Source of the DNA: a virus
Direction: 5' to 3' (one strand)
Virus record (IMG/VR): IMGVR_UViG_3300007512_000016
Span: 36,629 to 100,628 of that record
DNA: 64,000 bases
Part shown: piece after piece, positions 41,050 through 49,716 of the stretch
How positions within the stretch are numbered: the stretch's first letter is position 1
How the letters are laid out: every line of letters starts with the position of its first letter
The notes under the pieces: generated by a model
What the model was told of the DNA's origin: nothing
Databases searched by the model: none
Seen by the model: only the letters and a program-made list of their open reading frames with translations
Translations under genes and position numbers: made by a program

Positions 41050-42600
41050 ATGCGTGAGACTCGCCGTTTTCCTACGGCTCGGGCTTTTCGTGAAGCCCTG
41101 ATCTGGACCCTCGGTTCCTACAGCCTCTCCGACCTGACGTTTCTGGGCGGAGAACTTCTGACCGACGGTGTCCCCTCCTGCTACCGGGACGCTTTGACGT
41201 CTACCTACCGCGACGACGGCTCTCACTCCGTCGTTCTGCCCTTCGTCCCGGTGAAAAAGACCGACGCCCTCTGTCGCCAGATCCTCGTGATCGGTGGTCT
41301 GAAGGAGATGGCTGGGGTCACTCGCCTCGATCACCTCCCCCCTGGCTGGAGGCTGGACGCCAAGAAGCGGGGCACGAAGCCGGGCCTCTACCGGGTCGTT
41401 GGGTGGGCGTTCCGGAACCAGCGGCGGGGTTACTGCAACTCCCGCCCGGAGTTGACGTGGCAGCCCGTCATCTGGAAGTCGGGTCAGGAGCCCGAGAACC
41501 CTCGGTTGATCACCACGGGTGCCTGCACCCATATCGATCCCGACTACCTGTGGGGTCTCCCGCTCTCCGAGCGGGATGCTCTGCTGAAGCGTACCCGTCC
41601 GGTGGCGGGTTGGTGGATGCTCACCCCCCTGGGGGCACTTCAGGCAGAGGAGACCATCCAGGCCCGGGGTCGCCCCGGGTACAACCAGACCGCTCAGTGG
41701 CTCGACGAGAACGTCGATGAACAGACCTTGCAGAGGCTCTATGCCTATCTGGCGAAGAAGCTGCCGAGGAGCCTCCAGTTCAGGAAGATCCGGGAGCACG
41801 TCCACAACAAGCTGGTGTCCCTGATCGACCTGGACTCGTTCGCGGGGCGGATTAACCGCGGGGAGACGATCTACTTCAGCCAGCTCAAGGTCTACTGCTA
41901 CCGCTCCGCGGTCTCGGATCTGATGGCAGATGGGCGGGACCCGGTCTCCCGTACCCTGTACGGGGCTTCCACTCTCCGCGAGCGTCGGGACGGGGAGCAG
42001 GTGGTCCCGCTCACCACCCAGGAGTTTCACCCCGTCTATGTCAATGACGGAGACGAATCCGGGGGGCCGCTCCTCGACGCCTCCGGGCGGAACCTGGAGG
42101 CGGACATTCTGGAGCGGGAAGCGGTCTCCCACGGACTCGCGGAGGTCGAGCGGGCATTGAGGGCTCTCAAGCCGTCCGTCGCAGATCGCTATCTGGGCGT
42201 GATCGAGTCGCAGTGCGAGGGCCTCGCGATTCAGGAACTCGCGGACAGGGAGGGCGTCGGGTATGACCGCGCGAGCACCCTGATCCAGACGGTGAGGAAC
42301 ACCCTGAGGATGAGCGCGGTGAAGGGGCAGGTCGCCCTCAAGGTGCTCAAGGTCGCCCTGGAGTCCGAGAACCCCCGGCTGGACTCGGTGAGGGCAAGGG
42401 TCGATCCCCCGCACCTCCCGGGTGTCCCGGAGACGGACAAGCCCCTGGTCTGGGGTCGCACCTTCGGTGAGGTGGTGGAGTACCTCTGCCGCGAGGGCTG
42501 GGCGGTGCAGCGACACGGCAACCTGCGTTGCACCGCTCGCGGGGAGGTCTGGTTGAGGGCTCAGGACGCCGCGAGGGACCCTTTTTTCCTCGTCTACTAG
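41050..42600 (+). CDS. Sigma-70-like factor (large, atypical)
   Basis: 516 aa from ATG at 41050 with GGAG nine nt upstream. Residues ~255-310 (VHNKLVSLIDLDSFAGRINR then GETIYFSQLKVYCYRSAVSD) resemble the helix pair of a sigma region 2. Residues ~365-420 (RALKPSVADRYLGVIESQCE, GLAIQELADREGVGYDRAST) match region 4 with a helix-turn-helix. The N-terminal ~200 residues are a separate domain (LIWTLGSYSLSDLTFLGGEL ...). Strong C/G-ending codon use. It is a candidate for reading the AASTTT-N14-TATA promoters. A long reverse-strand frame over the same DNA is a shadow. Confidence 0.6.
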   Translation: MRETRRFPTARAFREALIWTLGSYSLSDLTFLGGELLTDGVPSCYRDALTSTYRDDGSHSVVLPFVPVKKTDALCRQILVIGGLKEMAGVTRLDHLPPGWRLDAKKRGTKPGLYRVVGWAFRNQRRGYCNSRPELTWQPVIWKSGQEPENPRLITTGACTHIDPDYLWGLPLSERDALLKRTRPVAGWWMLTPLGALQAEETIQARGRPGYNQTAQWLDENVDEQTLQRLYAYLAKKLPRSLQFRKIREHVHNKLVSLIDLDSFAGRINRGETIYFSQLKVYCYRSAVSDLMADGRDPVSRTLYGASTLRERRDGEQVVPLTTQEFHPVYVNDGDESGGPLLDASGRNLEADILEREAVSHGLAEVERALRALKPSVADRYLGVIESQCEGLAIQELADREGVGYDRASTLIQTVRNTLRMSAVKGQVALKVLKVALESENPRLDSVRARVDPPHLPGVPETDKPLVWGRTFGEVVEYLCREGWAVQRHGNLRCTARGEVWLRAQDAARDPFFLVY

Positions 42601-42602
42601 GG

Positions 42603-42628
42603 TAGTTCCGGCTCCCTGGTCGTATAAG
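42603..42628 (+). promoter_or_regulatory. Phage promoter, TAGTTC-N14-TATAAG
   Basis: TAGTTC (42603-42608), 14 bp, TATAAG (42623-42628), preceded by GGTCG and followed by AGAGGGACA, the same as at 31146-31171. It starts 2 nt after the stop of the sigma-like gene and lies 21 nt before the ATG at 42650. Confidence 0.75.
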
Positions 42629-42649
42629 AGGGACACATCGGAGACATTT

Positions 42650-43858
42650 ATGTCCACGACCCTCGCAGCAGCCCTCTCGGGTCCCGGCCCGGTTCCTTGC
42701 TCCTTCTTCAACCGGAAGAAGGGCGTCACCAGGGGGGGCAAGGCCCGCCCCGTCGTCTACGGCGACGGGGTTGATTACGTCACGGGCTGGCTCGGGGTGT
42801 CGTACCCCGTGCTGGTGAGCGAAAGCCTCGCCGCTCTCACCCAGATGAACCCGGGGACGGTCGCTCAGGAGATGGCGACCGCAGGTATCATGGCTCATAC
42901 GAGGGACTGGACGCCCTCCAGCCCTTCCTACAACGACAGGGAGGGTTTGGCCCGGGTGGCGAGCCTTCAGGGGCTTGACGTGGCTCCTGACGCTTCTATC
43001 ACCCGTCTCCGCCGGGCTCTGAAGGAGGCGGGTCCGCGTCGGTTGCCGGTGACCCAGGCTCACGTCGTCGAGGCCCTCCATTCTGTCCGCAAGTCTCTGG
43101 AAGGGCGGGTGCTGTCTGGGGCTCTCCGGACGCTGATGAATGACCGGCTCCTTCGGTCCCTCAAGATCCAGGACGCCGCTGCGTATCGGGGGGCCCTGCT
43201 GGAGTTGGAGCAGATGGCGAAGACCGCCGGGGTCACGGTGGACCTCTCTCCTCTCCGCTCGGTGGACACTGAGGATTCATTCATGAAGGAATGGGGGAAG
43301 GTGCTGGCGGTCTTTGAGGCCGGGCCCGCCGCTCGCGATGTGAACTGGGGGAGTTTCGGCCCCCTCCGGGACAGCCCCACCGGGGCTGTCATCCCCGGTG
43401 TTCGCGTCTACAAGAAGGACACCGGGGATGACGTCGCCGCCAGCCTGGATGAGTGGCTCAGCCGCCCCATCCCTGGCACCATGAATCTCCAGCTCCTTCA
43501 GGTGAATGCTCAGCAGGTAGAGCCCCCCACCAACGGTCCCGTTCCGGACCCCGTCTCCGGGCCGGTCGCGACCGCGAAGCGGTACATCCAGTCGTCCTTG
43601 CCCCTGAGTGCGTACCGCAGCTACAGGATGGAGCCCCTGTCCGTCGCCGTCTACGATAGCGATGGCAACCTCGCGTGGCGTCGCTATACGCCGGAGGGTG
43701 CCGGCTACCGCGATCACCTTGACCCCGGTGATCGCTACGTGACCATCGGCGGGAACAAGATCCGCCGAGGAGGCCAGTGGGGCTTCACCCAGGGGTTCTA
43801 TCCTTTGGAGGAAGCCCGGAAGATGGCTGATTCCGGTGCTCTGGTCACTACAGGGTAG
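42650..43858 (+). CDS. Hypothetical protein under its own phage promoter
   Basis: 402 aa from ATG at 42650. Strong C/G-ending codon bias. The first ~230 residues are mostly helical (SITRLRRALKEAGPRRLPVT, RRSLKIQ-type region); the C-terminal part is beta-rich with SVAVYDSDGNLAWRRYTPEG and GDRYVTIGGNKIRRGGQWGF. No catalytic motif or membrane segment. The dedicated promoter suggests an abundant or stage-specific product. Confidence 0.65.
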   Translation: MSTTLAAALSGPGPVPCSFFNRKKGVTRGGKARPVVYGDGVDYVTGWLGVSYPVLVSESLAALTQMNPGTVAQEMATAGIMAHTRDWTPSSPSYNDREGLARVASLQGLDVAPDASITRLRRALKEAGPRRLPVTQAHVVEALHSVRKSLEGRVLSGALRTLMNDRLLRSLKIQDAAAYRGALLELEQMAKTAGVTVDLSPLRSVDTEDSFMKEWGKVLAVFEAGPAARDVNWGSFGPLRDSPTGAVIPGVRVYKKDTGDDVAASLDEWLSRPIPGTMNLQLLQVNAQQVEPPTNGPVPDPVSGPVATAKRYIQSSLPLSAYRSYRMEPLSVAVYDSDGNLAWRRYTPEGAGYRDHLDPGDRYVTIGGNKIRRGGQWGFTQGFYPLEEARKMADSGALVTTG

Positions 43859-43865
43859 AGAACCG

Positions 43866-44621
43866 ATGCGAGACGCCAGGAGAGTTTTGAAACAAGTCAA
43901 AGCGGCGAAGAACGCTGAGCCCAAGCCCGCGTTCTTTCGCGTCCCGGTGCTTCAGGCCCTTCATTTCCTGGGAAGCCCCGGAGCCTTGATAGGTCGGGAC
44001 GCCGTGATCGATTACGTCCTCGATTCCCTGGGATGGGAAGCGGATAAGTACGGTGTCCGACCAGGAGGCGAGGGCCGCCTCAAGGTGCCCTATTGGATAG
44101 GGCGTGCTTTCCTTTCTCTGAAAGACCAGGGGCTCGCGTACCAAGCCCCGAAATCTCGGGGCATGTGGTCGCTGACAGAGCGGGGCTCTCTCATCGCTCC
44201 GAAGATTATGGAGGCCGAACCCCGTTCCGGTGGTTTCGGCCTAGCCCTCTCCTTTCCGGACAACCTCTCGCATGTAGAGGTAGAGGATTACGTCCTCTCT
44301 CGGGTGGCGGAAGGGACCCCCTGTTTTTCCCATTGGGAGCGAGTCCCGGAATGCGGGGATTGCTTACTGGCGGGGCCTTGTGTTGAAGCTTTGATCGGGG
44401 TCTTCCGCCGCAACGCTTCTGCGAAAAAGCCGAAGCGTGATCCTGCACCCACGCCGAAAACCAAAGACCACCCGGGGACTCGTTGGGTTCGCTATTCACC
44501 GGGGATCCGGTGCGTTGCTTGTGGGGAAGTGCTCCCGCCGATTGAGGATGTGCCTATGGGGACCCAGCTTCTTTGTTATCGCAAGCAGCCCTCGGGCTAC
44601 ATCCACCCAGAGTGCCTATAG
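43866..44621 (+). CDS. Winged-helix (Mrr-N-like) protein with two Cys clusters
   Basis: 251 aa from ATG at 43866. The N-terminal domain (FFRVPVLQALHFLGSPGALI, then PYWIGRAFLSLKDQGLAYQA and SRGMWSLTERG) resembles the Mrr N-terminal winged helix. A central CFSHWERVPECGDCLLAGPC cluster could hold an Fe-S or zinc ion. The C-terminus CVACGEVLPPIEDVPMGTQL ... CYRKQPSGYIHPECL is a PARP-type zinc-finger-like treble (C-C-C-H-C). No nuclease core is seen. A DNA-binding or end-sensing role is inferred. Confidence 0.6.
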   Translation: MRDARRVLKQVKAAKNAEPKPAFFRVPVLQALHFLGSPGALIGRDAVIDYVLDSLGWEADKYGVRPGGEGRLKVPYWIGRAFLSLKDQGLAYQAPKSRGMWSLTERGSLIAPKIMEAEPRSGGFGLALSFPDNLSHVEVEDYVLSRVAEGTPCFSHWERVPECGDCLLAGPCVEALIGVFRRNASAKKPKRDPAPTPKTKDHPGTRWVRYSPGIRCVACGEVLPPIEDVPMGTQLLCYRKQPSGYIHPECL

Positions 44622-45094
44622 TGTTGGACCTTAAACACTTCCGACAAGATCTTTCTGCCTTGCTCTCTGCGATTGAGGCAGAGGTCGCGACTGCAACCAC
44701 GGCTCGTCGAGTGGACCTCGGATCCTTTCTCTGGGAGACCATCACTCACGCCAACAAGGTCTTTGACCTCCTCAAACGGAGGCATCTGCGGCCAGCAGCT
44801 CTCTCTGCCGGCGGCAACCAACCGGGCAGGCAGGTGTTGGCAGGATCGGGAAAGACGAAATGCCACGTCAAAGTCCCTGAGCCGCGGTATCGTCTCCGTC
44901 GAGACGCTTCAGTAGATGAGTTGAAGAGAGCCCTCGGACCCCGGTTCGATGAATTCTTCTCGGTTACCGTGAAGGTCCAGCCCAAGCGAGAGGCTGGGAA
45001 TCTTGTAGCTCGTCTACAAGACCCGGTACTGAGGAGTCAGCTCCTCAGTGCTCTGGAAGAGGTTCAGGACACCCCGCGAGTTTTCTTCCGCTAG
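44621..45094 (+). CDS. Hypothetical protein
   Basis: 157 aa from GTG at 44621, which overlaps the upstream TAG by one base (TAGTG), a coupled start. The N-terminal helix (LDLKHFRQDLSALLSAIEAE) is followed by a middle basic region and RRDASVDELKRALGPRFDEF ... VTVKVQPKREAGNLVARLQD. No known motif. It ends overlapping the convergent ParB-like gene by 4 nt. Confidence 0.6.
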   Translation: MLDLKHFRQDLSALLSAIEAEVATATTARRVDLGSFLWETITHANKVFDLLKRRHLRPAALSAGGNQPGRQVLAGSGKTKCHVKVPEPRYRLRRDASVDELKRALGPRFDEFFSVTVKVQPKREAGNLVARLQDPVLRSQLLSALEEVQDTPRVFFR

Positions 45095-46872
45095 AGGCTC
45101 AGCCAGCCTTCAACGGAGTTGGGCGGCGGGGGCAGCTCCACTGACGCGAGTCGGCGGTTTGCGTCCGGATAGGCGTCGAGCAACATCTTGGCGAATTGAC
45201 ACCGACTCCCGCTGCAATGAGCCTTGAGGAATCCGGTGATCCTGCCGTGCTGCTCTGCTCGACGTCGGTGAAGATCAACAGCGACCGCGCCGGAAGCCTT
45301 CCGCACCTGAGAGCACGCCTGGAGGCATCGATCGGCTGTCTTGGACCGGAACCCATAGAGACCGTGGCTCCCGCTGGCGGTCTTCCCGACGCCCCCCGTG
45401 GGAACTTCCAGAACGAATCGCTCCTGGTCGTGGGAGAGGACGGTCATGCTCGGGTTTCTCGCGATCCGTTCACGAATCCAGGCAGCCATCTGGCTATGGC
45501 TGAAGTCACTGGCCTGAAGAGTGCTCTCTCCTTCCGTCGAGCTGAGGCCGAAGAAGCGACCTCCTGACTCGTACACCCGAACCTCGGTGTCGTCCGTGGC
45601 GAGCTGGACAACGGGGCCCCCAACAGAGGCTACCTTGGAGATCTTCTCCGCGATGCGGGGGCCGAGCCCCTTCATCGCGGTCAGCAGCACCCTGGCGGTC
45701 CTGCTCTTGGTCCGGGCCTTGTGGGTGGTCAGGAAGTCCACGGCTTCCTGACCTTCCGTGGCCCAGAGCTTCCTGGCGATCTTGACAGCCCGCCGCTGGA
45801 GCTTCCGGATGCAGGTCTCACAGTCCCTCTGCGTCGCCTTCCTGAAGCCGTAGAGCCCGCTGTGCTTCCGCTCAGGAGTCAAGTCGGTCGCCTGGAGCCG
45901 GTTCACCAGCCCTTCCCGAGAGGCACGAATCTGGTGAACTACTGTTCCTGCCGGGATGCGGAGGAGAATCGGAACCGCACCGCCTTCGGATGCGGTTCGC
46001 TTATCCCTGACCGTCTTGAACATCCCGGCGGCGCCTGGACCTTCGTTCATGTACGCTTGCAGGTTCCACACCAGGACTCCGGGCTCTTCGGGGACCGGGT
46101 AGCCCAGGTAAGCCGCAATCCTGGGAGAATCCCCGTAGTCCTCTACAGAAGCGGCCTTGGCGATGATCTCGGAGAAAGCCTGTCTGACGGTCTCGTGCTT
46201 CGCTCCGCCGTAGATCTCAGCAGCTTCCAGCAAGCCCTCAATATCCATCCCGATCCGAATGGCGGGCATCTCAAAAGAGGGGTCCAGGGCGAATACGGCT
46301 GCCCATCGGTGATGCCCATCGAGGATGTGGTTGTCGTGGGAGACCAGAACCTCTCCCGCGAGATCCTGAAGGGTCTGCTTTCCGGACTCCACGTTGGCGA
46401 TCATAGTGGAGACTTTCTCGCTGTCCATCTCCATCTGAGTCGCCATCAGCGTTGACGCTGGGATCGGCAGACGGACCACCTGGATGCCTCCTTCTTCCAG
46501 GCTGTTCAAGAAGCCTGGAAGATGCTCCCCCCGGAGCTGGGGCATCTCTTCCCTCTTCTTCCCGAGGTTGCCGTGGAAGAAGTCCGGGTTTTCCTCGACG
46601 ATCCCGGCAAAACGGGAGGTCAGATCCTCCTGGTCGCGTCCTGGGAAGCGGAGGTTGTTTTCCGAAGCGAGCCGGGAGATCAGGTCTTCCGCGGAAGACC
46701 CTTGCTTCTGCATCTCCTCCCGGACCTTGAGCACGGAAGGAGGGGGGTCCTCGTTCATTTCTTTGAACTCAGGCCCCACAACCGCAGCGACTTCGTCCAC
46801 GGTCATTTTCACGCCCTTCGGGAACTTGGCGTCCACTTGAAGGGCAGCCTTCATCTCAGCCAGGGTCATCAT
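45091..46872 (-). CDS. ParB-like-domain protein with duplicated GLYGFR module
   Basis: 593 aa from ATG at 46872 (AGGAG upstream). Residues ~130-215 hold a ParB/sulfiredoxin-like core: VVRLPIPASTLMATQMEMDS and NHILDGHHRWAAVFALDP, the DGHHR motif being that of ParB-type nucleases/CTPases. Residues ~339-402 and ~504-568 are two copies of a helical module: GLYGFRKATQRDCETC ... FLTTHKARTKSRTARVLLTA and GLYGFRSKTADRCLQA ... FLKAHCSGSRCQFAKMLLDA. The combination suggests a virion or DNA-entry protein rather than partition, since no ParA is seen. Confidence 0.6.
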   Translation of the reverse strand: MMTLAEMKAALQVDAKFPKGVKMTVDEVAAVVGPEFKEMNEDPPPSVLKVREEMQKQGSSAEDLISRLASENNLRFPGRDQEDLTSRFAGIVEENPDFFHGNLGKKREEMPQLRGEHLPGFLNSLEEGGIQVVRLPIPASTLMATQMEMDSEKVSTMIANVESGKQTLQDLAGEVLVSHDNHILDGHHRWAAVFALDPSFEMPAIRIGMDIEGLLEAAEIYGGAKHETVRQAFSEIIAKAASVEDYGDSPRIAAYLGYPVPEEPGVLVWNLQAYMNEGPGAAGMFKTVRDKRTASEGGAVPILLRIPAGTVVHQIRASREGLVNRLQATDLTPERKHSGLYGFRKATQRDCETCIRKLQRRAVKIARKLWATEGQEAVDFLTTHKARTKSRTARVLLTAMKGLGPRIAEKISKVASVGGPVVQLATDDTEVRVYESGGRFFGLSSTEGESTLQASDFSHSQMAAWIRERIARNPSMTVLSHDQERFVLEVPTGGVGKTASGSHGLYGFRSKTADRCLQACSQVRKASGAVAVDLHRRRAEQHGRITGFLKAHCSGSRCQFAKMLLDAYPDANRRLASVELPPPPNSVEGWLSL

Positions 46873-46884
46873 TGCTTCGGTCTC

Positions 46885-47892
46885 CTAGTCGTGCTGTCGG
46901 AGGTCACGCTTGGACTTCTGACGGTCACGACGATTCCGGGTTCGCTTACCCCCACCGTGAGTCCCGCCCCGAGGTCCGCCCTTCTCCATGAGGTGACGGA
47001 CTATCTCATTCCTCTTCTTGGGAGCCGGCCTCTTGGTTGGGGCGTTGGGGTCTTTCTTCTGAACGACAGGTTGGGTCTTCTTCTTCTTTTTCCTCGCGGT
47101 CAGCCACCGGTCAGCGACCCGTTGAGCCGCGAAGATCCCCCGAGCACCGTTCTCGCCCTTCTTATGCTCCCCACGCACGTCTACGCGATAGGTCTTGCCG
47201 AGGAAGAGGAGCCAGGGCTCAAGGGGGATCCCTTCGTAGCCGTTTTCCCAGGCGAGCATCCCGATCTGGCCTGGGAGGCTTCTAGCCTCGATACCCTTTT
47301 GGCTGACGACTTCCTCAAGCTGCCCTTCAGCCCACTCCTGGTACTCCGGGTCACCCGGCTTTCGGCTTGCTTGCACCTGTCTTCCTTCCGGGGTCACTTC
47401 CCGTTCGATAGCGACCGCCGGGCGGCGGACAAGATAGTTCGGCCACTTCTCGTACCACTTCCCGTAAAACTCGTCCTCGTGGACAACCCGGACGGTCTTG
47501 CTGGGGTTGGGGATGTTGGGGTCTGCGATGTGGAGAAATTGCTCTCCTTCCCCCCGGTCTTCTACATGGAAGACCGTGCTCGCGTGACTCCACTCCCGGC
47601 CTTCGGGATTCCAGGCGATGAGTACCGGGACCCCGCGATCCGTCCAGGATTTCAATTGAGCCACGGTAGACGGCATGGTCAGCGTAGCTCTACAGCCGTA
47701 GTGCTGAGCCGCCGCGAGTACCTGCTCCCAGCTCGCCCCTTTCATGGGGCGGGCTCCGAGAACTTTGTTGACCTCGTCCTCAGTCGTGTCGATCCCCAAC
47801 GCCTGTAGAGCCATTGAGAGAGAGCAAGGGACGCAGGTGTATTGCGTCCGCTGACGGACGGGCTTGACACTAGCTCGGGCGGATCGTTGCAT
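46885..47892 (-). CDS. C39-like cysteine peptidase domain protein
   Basis: 335 aa. Residues ~10-150 form a papain-like peptidase: RQRTQYTCVPCSLSMALQAL (catalytic Cys in TCVPC), GVPVLIAWNPEGREWSHAST (His) and FLHIADPNIPNP (Asp-Pro-Asn). This matches peptidase C39-type double-Gly peptidases. The C-terminal region includes AAQRVADRWLTARKKKKKTQ, with the recurrent RVADRWL motif, and a very basic tail. No transporter is present, so it may be a phage maturation or lysis protease. Operon with the ParB-like gene. Confidence 0.65.
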   Translation of the reverse strand: MQRSARASVKPVRQRTQYTCVPCSLSMALQALGIDTTEDEVNKVLGARPMKGASWEQVLAAAQHYGCRATLTMPSTVAQLKSWTDRGVPVLIAWNPEGREWSHASTVFHVEDRGEGEQFLHIADPNIPNPSKTVRVVHEDEFYGKWYEKWPNYLVRRPAVAIEREVTPEGRQVQASRKPGDPEYQEWAEGQLEEVVSQKGIEARSLPGQIGMLAWENGYEGIPLEPWLLFLGKTYRVDVRGEHKKGENGARGIFAAQRVADRWLTARKKKKKTQPVVQKKDPNAPTKRPAPKKRNEIVRHLMEKGGPRGGTHGGGKRTRNRRDRQKSKRDLRQHD

Positions 47893-47918
47893 GGGTCTTG
47901 ATTCCTACCCACGCCGAG

Positions 47919-47927
47919 GTATAGAAC
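47919..47927 (-). promoter_or_regulatory. TATACC element before the C39-like gene
   Basis: Minus strand AGAGTTCTATACCTCGG lies about 27 nt upstream of the ATG at 47892. The 174-bp gap up to 48066 holds this and a divergent plus-strand TATAAG (48016-48021, CCGTGTATAAG) plus a second TCGTATTAAT (48036-48045); no other feature is seen in the gap. Confidence 0.4.
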
Positions 47928-48015
47928 TCTTAGTGGGCTGGGTTGCTTAGCCGCCTTTTCCAGCAGGCAGACGACCGGATTCCACACAAGACCGCGAGGT
48001 CTTTCGTCTCCCGTG

Positions 48016-48021
48016 TATAAG
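48016..48021 (+). promoter_or_regulatory. TATAAG element before the zinc-ribbon gene
   Basis: CTCCCGTGTATAAGAAGACG lies 46 nt upstream of the ATG at 48067. A second candidate, TTCGTATTAATAAAG, lies nearer (48036-48045). The expected -35 position is GAGGTC, not AASTTT. Confidence 0.4.
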
Positions 48022-48066
48022 AAGACGGGGGAGCTTCGTATTAATAAAGAGCCCCACCGGTTACTC

Positions 48067-48741
48067 ATGACGCACAACACCACGACTGCTTTCCGAGTTT
48101 GCTGCCCCAAGTGCGGCAGCACCAACGTCGGACTGGAGACCGAAAAGACTCATTACTTCGGGGCGGGTCCGGACGGTTCCCAGCTTCATTGCTTCACCTG
48201 CGGGAAGATCGTCTACGGGAAAGAAAAGATCGAAGCCGTCGCGGCGCGTCAATACGCGGCTTGGACGCAATCCGAGCGTGAACGCCGAGCGGCGGCTGAA
48301 GCAGAAGAAGCCGCCAGCCGGGCGGCGGAAGCTGAGCGACAGGCCGCTCGGGCTCAGCGTGAGGCAAAGCGTCGAGCAGATGCAGCCAGAGCGGCTTCTG
48401 TCCGAGCCGCGGACAGAGCTGCCCTGGCCCCTCGCCCGACGCTTGAGCACGTCGCTATGTCCTGTACCCTGGGATCATGTCCGGTGATTATCTGGGTAAC
48501 CCCGGATAAGAAGCTGGAAATCCGAAACACGACGAAGCGGATTTTCTGCTGCCCCGGGCATGAAACCGAGTGGAAGTCTCTGACCAAGAGCGACCAGCAC
48601 ACCTGTGCCTGGAGGGCTTGTGAGGAGGCCGCGAGGAAGAACAGCCTCTACTGCTCCCGGGACTGTTCTAATAAGAATGCGCGCTGGCGCCTGCGGCTAC
48701 GCAAGGCGGCTACGCATCCCCGGAACCACCAAGGGGTTTGA
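48067..48741 (+). CDS. Double zinc-finger protein with Ala-rich coiled coil
   Basis: 224 aa from ATG at 48067. An N-terminal zinc ribbon (CCPKCGSTNVG ... LHCFTCGKIV) is followed by an Ala/Glu/Arg coiled coil (residues ~60-125) and a C-terminal Cys-rich domain with CTLGSCPV, FCCPGHETEW, CAWRACEEAA and YCSRDCSNKNARW, the last resembling MYND/CGNR-like short zinc knuckles. Likely nucleic-acid- or protein-binding. A GC-rich coding style indicates good expression. Confidence 0.7.
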   Translation: MTHNTTTAFRVCCPKCGSTNVGLETEKTHYFGAGPDGSQLHCFTCGKIVYGKEKIEAVAARQYAAWTQSERERRAAAEAEEAASRAAEAERQAARAQREAKRRADAARAASVRAADRAALAPRPTLEHVAMSCTLGSCPVIIWVTPDKKLEIRNTTKRIFCCPGHETEWKSLTKSDQHTCAWRACEEAARKNSLYCSRDCSNKNARWRLRLRKAATHPRNHQGV

Positions 48742-49096
48742 CCATAGAGGCATAAGTCTCCTCCACCGCTCGGAGACTCAAGCGACTCAACGAGGTTTTG
48801 ATGGAAGCCTCGACTTTCTGAGCGATCTCCGCTATCGCTTCCGCTCTGCGGGCGTCCGATAGAGTCTGGAGCTTCGTCAGCCACTCCGGGTCTCGTTGAA
48901 GGCAGATGAGAAAGCAGAGAATGGCTTCTCGTCGGATACTCTCAAAGAGTAGCCCATGAGCGAGTTGACTCTGGCCCCCGGAGGGCCACGTCGCAGCAAG
49001 AGCATGGTCTCGCTCGCTGACGAGCGCATGGCTACTTTTGACCCTCAATCGGTCATAGGCGATCGTCACGATCGCTCGTATAGCGGGCTCAGACAT
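48710..49096 (-). CDS. Hypothetical helical protein
   Basis: 128 aa from ATG at 49096. All-helical by appearance: AIRAIVTIAYDRLRVKSSHA, QLAHGLLFESIRREAILCFL and AEIAQKVEASIKTSLSRLSL. It ends 32 nt inside the convergent zinc-finger gene and overlaps the kinase gene upstream by 8 nt. No family is recognised. Confidence 0.6.
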   Translation of the reverse strand: MSEPAIRAIVTIAYDRLRVKSSHALVSERDHALAATWPSGGQSQLAHGLLFESIRREAILCFLICLQRDPEWLTKLQTLSDARRAEAIAEIAQKVEASIKTSLSRLSLRAVEETYASMVKPLGGSGDA

Positions 49097-49685
49097 AAGG
49101 GCGAAGCTGGTTGAGAACAGCTTCCGCGGGCTGGAAGCTGGACCAGTTGATGACGAGAATGTTGTTGCCCATCGATCCCTTCATGTACATCTCGTACTCT
49201 TCCCAGACTTTGACGAGGTACTCGTAAGGGATTCCGGGCCCTTCAGTCTCCTCCGGTCGGTTGCGGGCCTGGATCCGGTTGAAGACTACTTCAGGCGGGG
49301 CTTGAAGATAGACCAGCAGTTCAGGCTCCACCTGAACCTGAACTGTGAGGGAGGCGAAGACCTTTCGGTAGGTCTCGTACTCGCGCTCCTCCATCAGCCC
49401 CATCTGGTAGACCGCTCGGGCGAAGATCTGATCGCCAATCAGGGAGCGGTCGAAGAATTGGATCCCGGCTGTGTCTTGCTGGGCATGAGCAGCCAGGGCT
49501 CGCTGGGTCAACAGGTCCAGTTGCATCGCTAGAGCCCAGCGAGCCGGCTCCAGGTAGTAATCCCCCAGATAGGGATTGGACAGCACCGGCTCTTCCACGA
49601 CCAGAGAGCCCGGAATGAGAGCTGACAAAGATCTACAAAGACTGGATTTCCCTACGCCTGGAGGTCCCTCAATAGCAATCCGCAT
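49089..49685 (-). CDS. Deoxynucleoside kinase
   Basis: 198 aa from ATG at 49685. P-loop IAIEGPPGVGKSSLCRSL; the substrate segment LVVEEPVLSNPYLGDYYLEP; the DRS motif FFDRSLIGDQIFAR; and the lid-type YLQAPPEVVFNRIQARNRPE. This is the dGK/dCK-type deoxynucleoside kinase fold, phosphorylating salvaged deoxynucleosides. With the B12-dependent reductase it would supply DNA precursors. It is divergent from the nicotinamidase operon. Confidence 0.88.
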   Translation of the reverse strand: MRIAIEGPPGVGKSSLCRSLSALIPGSLVVEEPVLSNPYLGDYYLEPARWALAMQLDLLTQRALAAHAQQDTAGIQFFDRSLIGDQIFARAVYQMGLMEEREYETYRKVFASLTVQVQVEPELLVYLQAPPEVVFNRIQARNRPEETEGPGIPYEYLVKVWEEYEMYMKGSMGNNILVINWSSFQPAEAVLNQLRPYV

Positions 49686-49716
49686 GGCTCTAATCACTCC
49701 TGATCAGCCTGTTGCA

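Noticed and set aside
40867-42741. A 624-codon open frame on the minus strand
   Set aside because: It is the reverse shadow of the sigma-like gene at 41050-42600. It is rich in Arg, Pro, Gly, Leu and Asp without motifs, has no ribosome site, and would run across a clear promoter.
45091-46872. Plasmid-type partition protein ParB
   Set aside because: The DGHHR core is present, but there is no HTH for parS, no ParA neighbour and no repeats; the rest of the protein is different in kind.
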